Below are positions 1 to 6,609 of a DNA stretch of 42,092 bases, piece after piece. The DNA comes from an uncultured Gammaproteobacteria bacterium. Its GTDB lineage: Bacteria; Pseudomonadota; Gammaproteobacteria; Nitrosococcales; Methylophagaceae. The DNA is taken from positions 1-42,092 of the forward strand of contig CAJXPP010000002.1 of assembly GCA_913058195.1 (NCBI GenBank), in the 5' to 3' direction. Under the pieces are notes generated by a model. It saw nothing but the letters and a program-made list of their open reading frames with translations, made no database searches and had not been told where the DNA came from. The translations under genes were made by a program, and so were the position numbers. Positions within the stretch are counted from its first letter, which is position 1. Each line of letters opens with the position of its first letter.

Positions 1-49
1 ACGAGATCATGCCTAGTCTCGTGGGCTCGGAGATGTGTATAAGAGACAG
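1..49. other. Illumina Nextera i7-side adapter (non-biological)
   Basis: The first 49 bases are library adapter. They hold the tail of the P7 arm, an 8-base index (CATGCCTA), the linker GTCTCGTGGGCTCGG and the Tn5 mosaic end AGATGTGTATAAGAGACAG. Biological sequence starts at base 50, so the left edge is not a physical genome end. Confidence 0.98.
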
Positions 50-93
50 AATTTACACAATGAAGCGGTAAGAGCAACAAGGCTAGAGTTCTA

Positions 94-351
94 ATGAATA
101 ACATAACTAATTTATTTAAAGATAAAAAAGGCTTTGAGGTTGAGTATATTTATTCTGGTGATGTGATCACAGGAGTTACGCACCCTGAATGGCCTTATGT
201 GATAACCAAGAACGGAGCGCAAAGAGCTTTAGTTTGTAAAGAGACAGGCGAGCCGTTCGGTAAATTAATGAAAGATGATTTTAATGCTATATTAATGTGC
301 TGGTTATTGATTGACGACCCGCAACTAATAGACCAAGCAAAAGCAAACTAA
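94..351 (+). CDS. Hypothetical small protein, cassette gene 1
   Basis: Encodes 85 aa of acidic, soluble protein with no signal peptide or membrane segment and no family I recognise. An AAGG element lies upstream of the ATG. The TAA stop is embedded in the first core of the attC-like spacer that follows (346-437), the layout of an integron cassette. It is the first of five short same-strand genes separated by structured spacers. The coding call rests on an intact frame, a ribosome binding site and regular spacing with its neighbours. Confidence 0.7.
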   Translation: MNNITNLFKDKKGFEVEYIYSGDVITGVTHPEWPYVITKNGAQRALVCKETGEPFGKLMKDDFNAILMCWLLIDDPQLIDQAKAN

Positions 352-437
352 CCTAAGCAACAGAGGCGAAAACCAACGCCACTGTTAAATTGATAGAATA
401 ACCAACTGTTTTCGTCCTTTGATTGCAGTTGTTATGT
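346..437 (+). repeat. attC-like site A
   Basis: A 92-base spacer. R''-like AACTAAC (346-352) overlaps the stop of the gene before. L''-like CAGAGGCGAAAAC (361-373) pairs with GTTTTCGTCCTTTG (408-421), leaving one extra T on the 3' arm. R'-like GTTATGT is at 431-437. The middle is variable. It shares its ends and the CCAACT block with sites D and E. The integron interpretation is inference from architecture; no integrase gene is visible. Confidence 0.6.
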
Positions 438-462
438 TGCGAACTGAATAGGAGAGAGAAAG

Positions 463-684
463 ATGTTAGAGCAAAAAATATTAGATGAAGCGCCAGAAGG
501 GGCGACACATTACTGTAAGGGTGATTATTACAGAGAGGTTTTTATTGATAACGGTAACGGTGGTCAGTCGCAAGCGTTTGATTTTTACTGGGTTGAGGAA
601 GATAAATGGTACAACGAAACCGTACCTCATGGCATTAGGTCGTTAAATGACATTAGAGAGATAGCTGAACTTAAAGCAACATAA
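463..684 (+). CDS. Hypothetical small phage protein with APEGATHY motif, cassette gene 2
   Basis: Encodes 73 aa rich in aromatic and acidic residues. The segment DEAPEGATHY followed by YYREVF and later tryptophans resembles a class of short phage proteins of unknown function that I recall with similar APxxATHY starts. A GGAGAGAG ribosome site precedes the ATG. The stop TAA is part of the ACATAAC core of spacer B. No catalytic motif is evident. Confidence 0.75.
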   Translation: MLEQKILDEAPEGATHYCKGDYYREVFIDNGNGGQSQAFDFYWVEEDKWYNETVPHGIRSLNDIREIAELKAT

Positions 685-738
685 CCTTTTAAATAAACTG
701 CGAGCGTAGCGAAGTCAGATTTGATTTTGTTGTTATGT
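679..738 (+). repeat. attC-like site B (short)
   Basis: A 60-base spacer with a perfect outer pair, ACATAAC (679-685) and GTTATGT (732-738), extended by one A/T pair. The inner pair is AAACTG (695-700) with CAGATTT (716-722), leaving one extra A on the 3' arm. A very short central loop makes it the smallest plus-strand member. The upstream stop codon lies inside the first core. Confidence 0.65.
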
Positions 739-762
739 TCGTTTTTAAATAGTGAGAGAAAT

Positions 763-960
763 ATGGAACCAGTTACAGAAAGCTACGAAGTAAAAACAGA
801 AGACAAAGAGCTTCACACGATAAATGTAATTATTGAAGCGCTGATAAGGCACATAGATAGAAGCAAAGACAATCCTAATTGCGAAGAAAACATAATTAAC
901 GGACATAAGGCCGCCATAAGAATTATTGACTATGTATCTGCTAGGATTAAAAACACATAA
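763..960 (+). CDS. Hypothetical small protein, cassette gene 3
   Basis: I take the ATG at 763, after GTGAGAGAAAT, rather than the upstream TTG of the ORF track, because the earlier codons lie in the attC-like spacer. Encodes 65 aa, mostly helical and charged, with no recognised domain and no membrane segment. Its TAA stop is inside ACATAAC of site C. Function unknown. Confidence 0.7.
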   Translation: MEPVTESYEVKTEDKELHTINVIIEALIRHIDRSKDNPNCEENIINGHKAAIRIIDYVSARIKNT

Positions 961-1031
961 CCTAAAGCACAGAGGAAAATACGTTTAGCTTGGAACAAGC
1001 TGTATTTTTCCTTTGATGTAAGTTGTTATGT
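955..1031 (+). repeat. attC-like site C
   Basis: The best formed of the family. Outer pair ACATAAC (955-961) and GTTATGT (1025-1031) is perfect. CAGAGGAAAATAC (970-982) pairs with GTATTTTTCCTTTG (1002-1015) with one extra T on the 3' arm. A terminal AGCTTG-GAA-CAAGCT hairpin (987-1001) caps it. Unpaired spacers sit between the outer and inner stems, as in attC sites. Confidence 0.7.
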
Positions 1032-1048
1032 GACGTACTGGGGGAATT

Positions 1049-1264
1049 ATGAAAACACACTTTAGCGATGATGAATATGCAGAAGAAGGGATATGCAATA
1101 TATATTCTGAGGAAATATCTAACCACTGGCGCGAAGTTACTTGTAAAAAGTGCCTAAACTTAAGAGATAAATACGAGGCTTTAGTTATTGTTGAGGAGCA
1201 AGATATAGTAAATCAAATGGGGGGGGATTTTGTAGAGTTTCATCAAAAACACAAAGACACATAA
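1049..1264 (+). CDS. Hypothetical small protein with CxxC, cassette gene 4
   Basis: Encodes 71 aa. A GGGGG ribosome site precedes the ATG. It contains one CKKC pair and an upstream Cys/His-containing stretch (EEGICN, SNHW) that could hold a metal, but I cannot name a family. Its stop is within ACATAAC of site D. Confidence 0.7.
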   Translation: MKTHFSDDEYAEEGICNIYSEEISNHWREVTCKKCLNLRDKYEALVIVEEQDIVNQMGGDFVEFHQKHKDT

Positions 1265-1345
1265 CCTAGCACTAAACGGTTGCCTGCTCCCATGTAGAAT
1301 AGGCGACCAACTGTTATGCAATCCGATTTGAGTGGGTTGTTATAA
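1259..1345 (+). repeat. attC-like site D
   Basis: First core ACATAAC (1259-1265). ACTAAACGG (1271-1279) pairs with CCGATTTGAGT (1323-1333), leaving an extra A and an extra G on the 3' arm. An inner stem GGTTGCCT/AGGCGACC spans 1278-1308. The last core is GTTATAA (1339-1345), which departs from GTTATGT. GGCGACCAACT is shared almost exactly with site E at the other end of the contig. Confidence 0.62.
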
Positions 1346-1373
1346 GTTGATTTACGAAACAAAGGAAGAAATT

Positions 1374-1541
1374 ATGAAAAAGAGAACGGCACCAAAATAT
1401 AAATGCAAAACACACGGGTGTGTGCGTATAGGTAATTTGAGTGGAATTTGCGGAAAGGTGCGATGTGGGCCAGAAGGTTATTGCGGAGCGCATGGTAACA
1501 CCAAGTGCGTAAATAAAATAAAGATTACAGAGGTGGATTAA
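1374..1541 (+). CDS. Cysteine-rich 55-aa protein, cassette gene 5
   Basis: The start is the ATG at 1374, after AAAGGAAGAAATT. The earlier start in the ORF track would read out of spacer D. The protein has seven cysteines and several histidines and glycines over about 35 residues (CKTHGC, ICGKVRC, YCGAHG), suggesting a small metal-binding or disulphide-rich fold. No named family is recognised. It is the last gene before a hairpin-rich gap and the lysis genes. Confidence 0.65.
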   Translation: MKKRTAPKYKCKTHGCVRIGNLSGICGKVRCGPEGYCGAHGNTKCVNKIKITEVD

Positions 1542-1728
1542 ATCTTTATAACACTGCGAACACGAGAAATAATCTCGATTTCACACATTAGACCAGTTTA
1601 GTTAAGTTACTGGTTTAGCGTGTGATTTACATGTTGGCACGGTTTTCCCGTGGAAAGGGGGATTTATAAAAAGATTAACAACAGGTAATAAACTGCCGTT
1701 AATAATAACTAACTTGGAAAGGCTGAAG
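1542..1728. other. Non-coding gap with three inverted repeats
   Basis: No convincing ORF. It contains CGAGA-AATAA-TCTCG, then a nested structure TCACAC...ACCAGT...ACTGGT...GTGTGA, then CACGG-TTTTC-CCGTG followed by a G-rich run. I see no clear T-tract terminator. It could be a leader or a degraded spacer of the attC-like family, since the first bases contain TTATAAC, but the rest does not fit that pattern. Confidence 0.5.
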
Positions 1729-2133
1729 ATGAAAAGACTTAAACTGATAACATTTTCAAATAATTTATGTACAACGGGTAAGCTGTATCATGACAAAGAT
1801 ATGGTTTGTTATACAATGGAATTACCATGGCTAAAGAATGCTAAAAACATAAGTTGCATTCCGGCAGGCGAGTATATGGTAAAAATGACTAACTCGAACA
1901 AGTACGGGCCATGTTATAAAATCCGCAATGTAACAGGGCGAACTGATATACTGATACACAAAGGAAATACAACACTTGATACTGAGGGTTGTATATTGCC
2001 TGCGTCTACTATCGGCGTACTTGACACCATGAAAGGTACTTACATTGCAGGCTTGTCGAGTAAAAACGCTTACGTTAAGCTAATGAATTTGCTAGGCGGC
2101 GAGAGTTTTACATTAACCATAGAGAGGCATTAA
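1729..2133 (+). CDS. DUF5675 family protein, candidate lysis enzyme
   Basis: Encodes 134 aa from the ATG at 1729 (GGAAAGG upstream); the track start at 1714 is a TTG. The pattern of IPAGEY, then a basic/aromatic stretch, then LIHKG and a final TEGCI matches DUF5675. That family is common in phages beside holins. The H-x-G and GCI spacing recalls L,D-transpeptidase-like active sites, with His and Cys as likely key residues; this is inference. It lies 2 bases before the holin gene, and no canonical lysozyme, amidase or transglycosylase is seen in the window. Confidence 0.72.
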   Translation: MKRLKLITFSNNLCTTGKLYHDKDMVCYTMELPWLKNAKNISCIPAGEYMVKMTNSNKYGPCYKIRNVTGRTDILIHKGNTTLDTEGCILPASTIGVLDTMKGTYIAGLSSKNAYVKLMNLLGGESFTLTIERH

Positions 2134-2135
2134 TA

Positions 2136-2501
2136 ATGAGTATATGGTCAGGCATAAAAGCAATATTTGGTTTTGACGGGGTGGGCGAGAGCGCACTAAA
2201 GATAGTTGATAAGCTAGCCGGTACTGATTGGACGCCTAAAGAGCAAGCACAGTTTATACTTGACCATGCTAACGCAACCAAGCACCAATCGCCAACCAGG
2301 AGAATGATGGCAATATTAATTACTATTGAGTGGTTCTTACTTGCTAACACTTGGTTAATAGCTTCTATATTCGGCAGAATATTAAACATAGATGCCTGTA
2401 TGTTACTTGCCAGTGATGTTTCAGCGTTCTTACAAAGTGACATTAATCTGTTAATTAATGGCTTGATGGCGTTTTATTTCCTAATCGGCATGAAAAAGTA
2501 G
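2136..2501 (+). CDS. Holin, 3-TM family
   Basis: Encodes 121 aa. An N-terminal amphipathic region (GIKAIFGFDG) is followed by a short charged stretch ending KHQSPTRR, then hydrophobic segments near residues 52-75 and 98-118. This order matches the Holin_3TMs family, in which a lysine/arginine-rich linker precedes the membrane part. It would make holes in the inner membrane at the end of infection. It is tightly coupled to the DUF5675 gene upstream, forming a lysis pair. Confidence 0.72.
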   Translation: MSIWSGIKAIFGFDGVGESALKIVDKLAGTDWTPKEQAQFILDHANATKHQSPTRRMMAILITIEWFLLANTWLIASIFGRILNIDACMLLASDVSAFLQSDINLLINGLMAFYFLIGMKK

Positions 2502-2524
2502 TATAATAAAAGGCCCTTACAATC

Positions 2525-3052
2525 ATGGATTTATCACAATGGTTAATTACGTCTCAGGCGATAAGCGAAAGCGCTCTCGTACTACACAGCCTAAACCTAA
2601 ACGTAAATAGTATTCTATTTACTGCTTATGTGCTGGTTTCTGTTTTAACTAAAAGGGCGGCTTTTATAGCTGCCTTTTTCTTTTCTTGCTTATTGTTTGA
2701 TGCTGCTTTGTTTGATCCACTAAGTGAAGCTAGCTTGTATCTGTTGACGTTTGCTATTTACTCTTACGTAATCGCTTGTAATGCTCTGACATTTTATCAA
2801 AAGTTAGCTTGTGGTATTATATTAATCCTGTCAATTACACTAGCTTACGATGCTTACTTCTACGGCATGGATGGGATATATGGGGCACATGAAACAATTG
2901 TTTACAACAATATCGAATATCTTGCTTTATACGCTCATATTATCTTTATCAGTACGCTTATACCATACAGAGGAATTGGTGACAGTATCAGACGTTTCGT
3001 TGATACTTTTATGCTTATCACGCGCAATAGTGCTAATTTTGTGTTGCTGTGA
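2525..3052 (+). CDS. Polytopic membrane protein, unknown function
   Basis: Encodes 175 aa with about five hydrophobic segments (around 28-45, 47-65, 70-90, 92-112 and 130-147), mostly alpha-helical inner-membrane type. No catalytic motif seen. It lies between the holin and a coiled-coil membrane protein, so a role in lysis or in altering the host envelope is plausible but not shown. A second hydrophobic ORF in another frame (2850-3086) overlaps its 3' half and is treated as a shadow. Confidence 0.6.
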   Translation: MDLSQWLITSQAISESALVLHSLNLNVNSILFTAYVLVSVLTKRAAFIAAFFFSCLLFDAALFDPLSEASLYLLTFAIYSYVIACNALTFYQKLACGIILILSITLAYDAYFYGMDGIYGAHETIVYNNIEYLALYAHIIFISTLIPYRGIGDSIRRFVDTFMLITRNSANFVLL

Positions 3053-3091
3053 TAAAATTAAGGTTACATACAGTAATCGAAAGTAAACACG

Positions 3092-3502
3092 ATGGAAGAT
3101 CGCTTAATAAGAGTTGAAAAAGCCATAGAGAATATGGCTAACGGGATCACCAAGCTGACCGAGGCTATTGGTGACGTTATTAAGGATAATGCTGTTCGCA
3201 ACGAAAAAGACAAGCACCAACAAGAAAAGCACGAAGAGTTGTCATACGATGTTAAAGCGATAAGCAAAAAGATGGAAATTGACACGGCAGAAATGAATAA
3301 GAAGGTTAACACTTTTATAGAATCATACAAAGAGCATGACAAGCCAGTGATTGAGACGGCTAGAAAAATGCAAGGCTGGCTTTTTTGGTGGTTAACTCGT
3401 GTTATTGCTCCTGTAGTGCTCGGCGCTTTATTGTTAAGTGCAGGGGCTGAACTTTACGACAAAGCTAGCGAAAAACAAAAGATAGTAAAAACAAGTAATT
3501 AG
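3092..3502 (+). CDS. Coiled-coil protein with C-terminal membrane anchor
   Basis: Encodes 136 aa. Residues 1-90 are heptad-like and highly charged. WLFWWLTRVIAPVVLGALLL near 95-118 is a single membrane helix, followed by a short charged tail. The layout resembles XhlA-like lysis accessory proteins but is longer, so I assign no family. Being in the lysis block, it may act with the holin. A spanin is less likely because the membrane segment is C-terminal and no lipobox gene accompanies it. Confidence 0.6.
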   Translation: MEDRLIRVEKAIENMANGITKLTEAIGDVIKDNAVRNEKDKHQQEKHEELSYDVKAISKKMEIDTAEMNKKVNTFIESYKEHDKPVIETARKMQGWLFWWLTRVIAPVVLGALLLSAGAELYDKASEKQKIVKTSN

Positions 3503-3563
3503 TTAATGATTAGATTAATAACTAACAAATAAAGATGATTAAATAATCAATTAAGGTTAAGTA

Positions 3564-3872
3564 ATGGCTCACACCTTTTTGGCGCTAGATATGAATCTAA
3601 TCCCGCAAAGCACAAAAGATAATGTTCCTACGTTCTGGATGGGGCTTTTTTCTAACGATCAATCAAGAATGCTTATTGATGGCTATAACGAACAAGGTGT
3701 ATTAGTTCACCCGCAAGCAACACTAGACGCTTGGCTTCAATGGTCAGATAACCCACAAGAAATTCAATATAACCTGTTAGCGGAAGCTATCGAATATACA
3801 TCATCAGAATTCACAGCGTTAAAGAATGATATTAATTCTATTTGGTATTTTGATGCAGAGGTTGAACTATAA
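3564..3872 (+). CDS. Hypothetical protein, start of the lectin-like module
   Basis: Encodes 102 aa, acidic, with many Trp/Tyr/Phe and no recognised motif. The stop overlaps the start of the next gene as TAATG, so the two are translationally coupled. Its position ahead of a LamG-like protein suggests a virion accessory role. Confidence 0.6.
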   Translation: MAHTFLALDMNLIPQSTKDNVPTFWMGLFSNDQSRMLIDGYNEQGVLVHPQATLDAWLQWSDNPQEIQYNLLAEAIEYTSSEFTALKNDINSIWYFDAEVEL

Positions 3873-5005
3873 TGGCTTGGGCGCTGCAATTTGATGGTGT
3901 AAATGATTACGTGTCAACGTCATCTGACTTAAGCTTTACAACAACTCAAGAATACGCAATAGAAATAAAATTTAAAATTGATTTATCAACTAGCAAAGAT
4001 ATACATATACTTTTTAGAGGGAATAACACCAACTACCTTTACTATAGGGTTTCAACTAATGCTTTTTTGTGGAAGGTGGCAGGAAGTAATGTCTCAATAT
4101 CAGTACCTTCCGCCAGTGTTTTAGGTGTAGACTCAACGATAATAGTTAGACAGGCCAATACAGGTTCAAAAACTATGGAGTTTGTTGGCTTGCCGGAGGG
4201 GGGGCCATTTACCGCGTTAAGAACTTTCTTATTATCAGGCTTTGGTAATGGTGGGAATGGCTGGCCTCTAGATGGTTATATTCAAGAGGCTAGTGTGTAT
4301 ACTGACACTTCTCTAATAACAAAGGTTAATAAATGGGATGCCACAGCATCATCTCACGCAGCAGGAACTCCAATACTAACGGATACCATAGGGGGTAATA
4401 ATGCTACTGGTGTTAACATGCCTACTGATGGTAGTGCATGGTTAGATTTGGGTGGCGGAGGTTTGAGTTTATTAATATCAGAGCAGGGCCCGTCATTCTC
4501 CGAAAGCTCACAGGTATCTGCTAGTCAAAAAATAGCCGCGGCGGTATCAGTATCAGGACCGTCTTTTACCGAGTCTTTAAGTGCCACTTTGTCAGCTTTA
4601 CCAATAGAAGCCTCAATGATAGAGCAAGGGCCATCTTTTGCTGAAAGCTATTTATTGTCAGTATTGGCATCAACAAATATAAGCGCAGCAATTACAGGGC
4701 AGGGACCGTCTTTTATTGAAAGCTCAACAGCATTCACTAGCAAGAATTTTAGTGCAGAAATAAACGAGCAAGGACCATCATTTACAAGTCAACTTCTAAC
4801 GTCTGTTTTTAAGGATGCGTCCGGGCAGATTGCAGAGCAAGGGCCGTCTTTCTCGGAAAACTCATTGATTGCGTTACCAGTAAAGGTAACCATAAACACT
4901 AAAAATATAGTTCAAGTGAAAAGAGTTAGCAGAAATGTTACAATCTCAAGAGCAACAAAAAAGATTAAAGTAAGAAGCAAAACAAACACTATAAGGATTA
5001 AATGA
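3872..5005 (+). CDS. LamG/ConA-like lectin-fold protein with six EQGPSF repeats
   Basis: Encodes 377 aa. Residues 1 to about 195 begin LQFDGVNDYV and read as a concanavalin-like jellyroll (LamG_3 style), a common glycan-binding module in phage structural proteins. Residues from about 200 to 340 are six repeats of about 25-30 residues, each centred on GPSF followed by E/S residues (EQGPSFSES and variants). The C terminus is very basic (KRVSRN, RATKKIKVRSK). The repeats probably form small beta units. I infer a virion decoration or adhesion protein; no enzyme motif is visible. Confidence 0.7.
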   Translation: MAWALQFDGVNDYVSTSSDLSFTTTQEYAIEIKFKIDLSTSKDIHILFRGNNTNYLYYRVSTNAFLWKVAGSNVSISVPSASVLGVDSTIIVRQANTGSKTMEFVGLPEGGPFTALRTFLLSGFGNGGNGWPLDGYIQEASVYTDTSLITKVNKWDATASSHAAGTPILTDTIGGNNATGVNMPTDGSAWLDLGGGGLSLLISEQGPSFSESSQVSASQKIAAAVSVSGPSFTESLSATLSALPIEASMIEQGPSFAESYLLSVLASTNISAAITGQGPSFIESSTAFTSKNFSAEINEQGPSFTSQLLTSVFKDASGQIAEQGPSFSENSLIALPVKVTINTKNIVQVKRVSRNVTISRATKKIKVRSKTNTIRIK

Positions 5006-5006
5006 T

Positions 5007-5390
5007 ATGCAATTAGCTATAGCAGGGCGTAACGCCTCAATCGACGCCGTTAATACATTATTAAACGGGGGCACTTTAGAAATTAGAACAGGAGCAGCCG
5101 CAGCTATAGACAGCGCACCTACCGGAACAGTATTGGCGACATTAAATATCAATGCAACAGCGTTCGCTAACGCATCATCAGGAAGCGCCGCAGCAAACGT
5201 AATTGCTGACGTTACCGCAACAGCAGCAGGAACAGCGGGTCATTATGTAGCTAAAAACTCAGTCGGAAACCCTGAGCGAAATGGCACAGCAGGAACGAGC
5301 GGTACAGATATGATATTAAACACAACAACCTTTGGGGTTGGTGATGATGTTTCAGTTACTAGCTGGACTTACGCACAAGGAACAAGTTAA
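5007..5390 (+). CDS. Virion accessory protein, Ala/Thr-rich beta protein
   Basis: Encodes 127 aa. The start (LAIAGRNASIDAVNTLLNGG) and the GTVLATLNINATAFANAS segment resemble a family of phage structural proteins found near tail fibre or capsid decoration genes. It is low in charge and rich in small residues, as beta-rich virion proteins often are. It is coupled to the next mini-gene by TAATG. Confidence 0.6.
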   Translation: MQLAIAGRNASIDAVNTLLNGGTLEIRTGAAAAIDSAPTGTVLATLNINATAFANASSGSAAANVIADVTATAAGTAGHYVAKNSVGNPERNGTAGTSGTDMILNTTTFGVGDDVSVTSWTYAQGTS

Positions 5391-5461
5391 TGCCAGTTAA
5401 TTCAAGAGGTCATCGAGTAAAGACAAATAAGAAAAAACCGACCAAAAAGAAAAGTAAATAA
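5390..5461 (+). CDS. Lys-rich mini-protein MPVNSRG type, copy 1
   Basis: A 23-codon ORF reading MPVNSRGHRVKTNKK followed by a lysine-rich tail. Too short for the ORF track. Supported by TAATG coupling to the preceding gene and by a paralogue at 18845-18952 that starts with the same seven residues. Both copies close a structural module just before a terminator. May bind nucleic acid or act in the capsid; function unknown. Confidence 0.6.
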   Translation: MPVNSRGHRVKTNKKKPTKKKSK

Positions 5462-5482
5462 ATCAAGCGGTTAGTGAGGTTC

Positions 5483-5510
5483 GCTCAGTAGTAATATACT
5501 GAGCTTTTTT
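5483..5510 (+). terminator. Intrinsic terminator after the lectin-like module
   Basis: Perfect 8-bp stem GCTCAGTA/TACTGAGC with a 6-base loop, followed by TTTTTT. It separates the accessory module from the packaging genes. Confidence 0.85.
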
Positions 5511-5511
5511 A

Positions 5512-5520
5512 TGATATAAT
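5512..5520 (+). promoter_or_regulatory. Extended -10 promoter ahead of the packaging genes
   Basis: TGATATAAT is an extended -10 (TGnTATAAT) placed directly after a terminator and 30 bases before the small terminase ATG. No good -35 is visible, which extended -10 promoters do not need. The same motif occurs at 13946 and 19245. Confidence 0.5.
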
Positions 5521-5550
5521 TTAAGTAAATAAGGGCTAAATAAGGGCGAT

Positions 5551-6003
5551 ATGGCTACTTCAGGAACGACACTAAAGGCAGGAGATAACCTACCAGCTAG
5601 AGGCAAAGCCTTTAAGACCTTGTTGCTAGAGGTTTTAAGGGAAGAGTCAATGATCGGCCTTAAAAAGAAAGCAACTAAGGACGAAGCGAACAAAGCATTT
5701 ATAAAGCACATCGCCAATAGAGCCTTGAACATTGAAGATCCAAACAGTGCAATGCTGTTAAAAGAGTTAATAACTAAATCATATCCATCGCTAAAGCCCA
5801 CGCTTGATAAAATAAATTTTGAATTCAGGGCTGACGGTACTGACTTACAAAAAGCTAACGATGTTTTAAAAGCCATATCCACAGGTAAAATACCTCCAGA
5901 TGTGGGCGGATTGGTTATGGGTGTTATTAAAGATAACTCAGTAATAGAGGCTAATACGGAGTTAGCTGAAAGAATAGAAGCTTTAGAGAAATTAATTAAC
6001 TAG
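5551..6003 (+). CDS. Putative terminase small subunit
   Basis: Encodes 150 aa. The N-terminal half is basic and helical (KAFKTLLLEVLREE, KKKATKDEANKAF) and the C terminus is a coiled coil (ELAERIEALEKL), as expected of an oligomeric DNA-recognition subunit. It lies just before the large terminase gene, from which it is now separated by an HNH gene. Family assignment rests on position and general features. The packaging site may lie in or near this gene, as in P22. Confidence 0.6.
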   Translation: MATSGTTLKAGDNLPARGKAFKTLLLEVLREESMIGLKKKATKDEANKAFIKHIANRALNIEDPNSAMLLKELITKSYPSLKPTLDKINFEFRADGTDLQKANDVLKAISTGKIPPDVGGLVMGVIKDNSVIEANTELAERIEALEKLIN

Positions 6004-6007
6004 TTTT

Positions 6008-6066
6008 AAGTGCGGCTAGAAGGCATTCGAAAGCAGGTTGTCACCCTGTTGCCGCTACTTTTTTAG
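6008..6066 (+). terminator. Structured hairpin with tRNA-like anticodon arm and T-run
   Basis: AAGTGCGGC (6008-6016) pairs with GCCGCTACTT (6051-6060) with one bulged T, followed by a T-run, so it can act as an intrinsic terminator. Inside, GCAGG-TTGTCAC-CCTGT (6033-6049) has the exact form of a tRNA anticodon arm with GTC (Asp) anticodon. There is no T arm, so I do not call a tRNA. Confidence 0.5.
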
Positions 6067-6090
6067 TGACTGCCAATGACAAGGTGATTT

Positions 6091-6609
6091 ATGAAGGCTA
6101 AAAAAAGAGATTTAACGCAAGAGCAGTTAATGTGTATGTTTGATTACGACCATAAAAAAGGGATGTTGTTTAGAAGGTGTTTTTCTAACGGTTTATTTAT
6201 AGGTCTAGAGCGAGCAGGAAGTAGTAATGAATCATGTGGATATAGATATATAGAAATACATGGAATTAATTACCTAGAGCACAGGCTTGTTTGGGTTTAC
6301 GTTACAGGTGCGTGGCCTTTGGACCAATTAGATCACATAAATAAAAAAAGGTTCGATAATAGATTTTCAAACTTAAGGCAGGTTAGCAACTCTGAAAACC
6401 AAAAGAACACCACACTAAGAAAAAGTAATACGTCTGGAATTATGGGTGTTCACGCCAGAAGTGATAACGGCAAATGGTCAGCAAGAATAAACCATGATGG
6501 AGAAAGATACACGCTGGGATCTTTCGATAGTTTTCTTGAGGCTTGTTGCGCTAGAAAATCAGCAGAGGCTAGATTTAGTTATCATATAGATCACGGTAAA
6601 TCATCATGA
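6091..6609 (+). CDS. HNH homing endonuclease with C-terminal AP2 domain
   Basis: Encodes 172 aa. The HNH core is LEHRLVWVYVTG...LDHINKKRFDNRFSNLR with an NxxN pattern. The C-terminal half (GIMGVHARSDNGKWSARI...LGSFDSFLEA) is an AP2 DNA-binding domain. This pairing is typical of free-standing phage homing endonucleases. It is inserted between the two terminase genes and its stop overlaps the terL start as ATGA, so downstream translation is kept. It would cut DNA lacking the insert and promote its own spread. Confidence 0.88.
   Translation: MKAKKRDLTQEQLMCMFDYDHKKGMLFRRCFSNGLFIGLERAGSSNESCGYRYIEIHGINYLEHRLVWVYVTGAWPLDQLDHINKKRFDNRFSNLRQVSNSENQKNTTLRKSNTSGIMGVHARSDNGKWSARINHDGERYTLGSFDSFLEACCARKSAEARFSYHIDHGKSS

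Noticed and set aside
2850-3086. Hydrophobic ORF overlapping the membrane protein at 2525-3052, a possible embedded lysis gene
   Set aside because: No ribosome site, no lipobox, and hydrophobicity is expected in alternative frames of a membrane-protein gene. Kept as a shadow.
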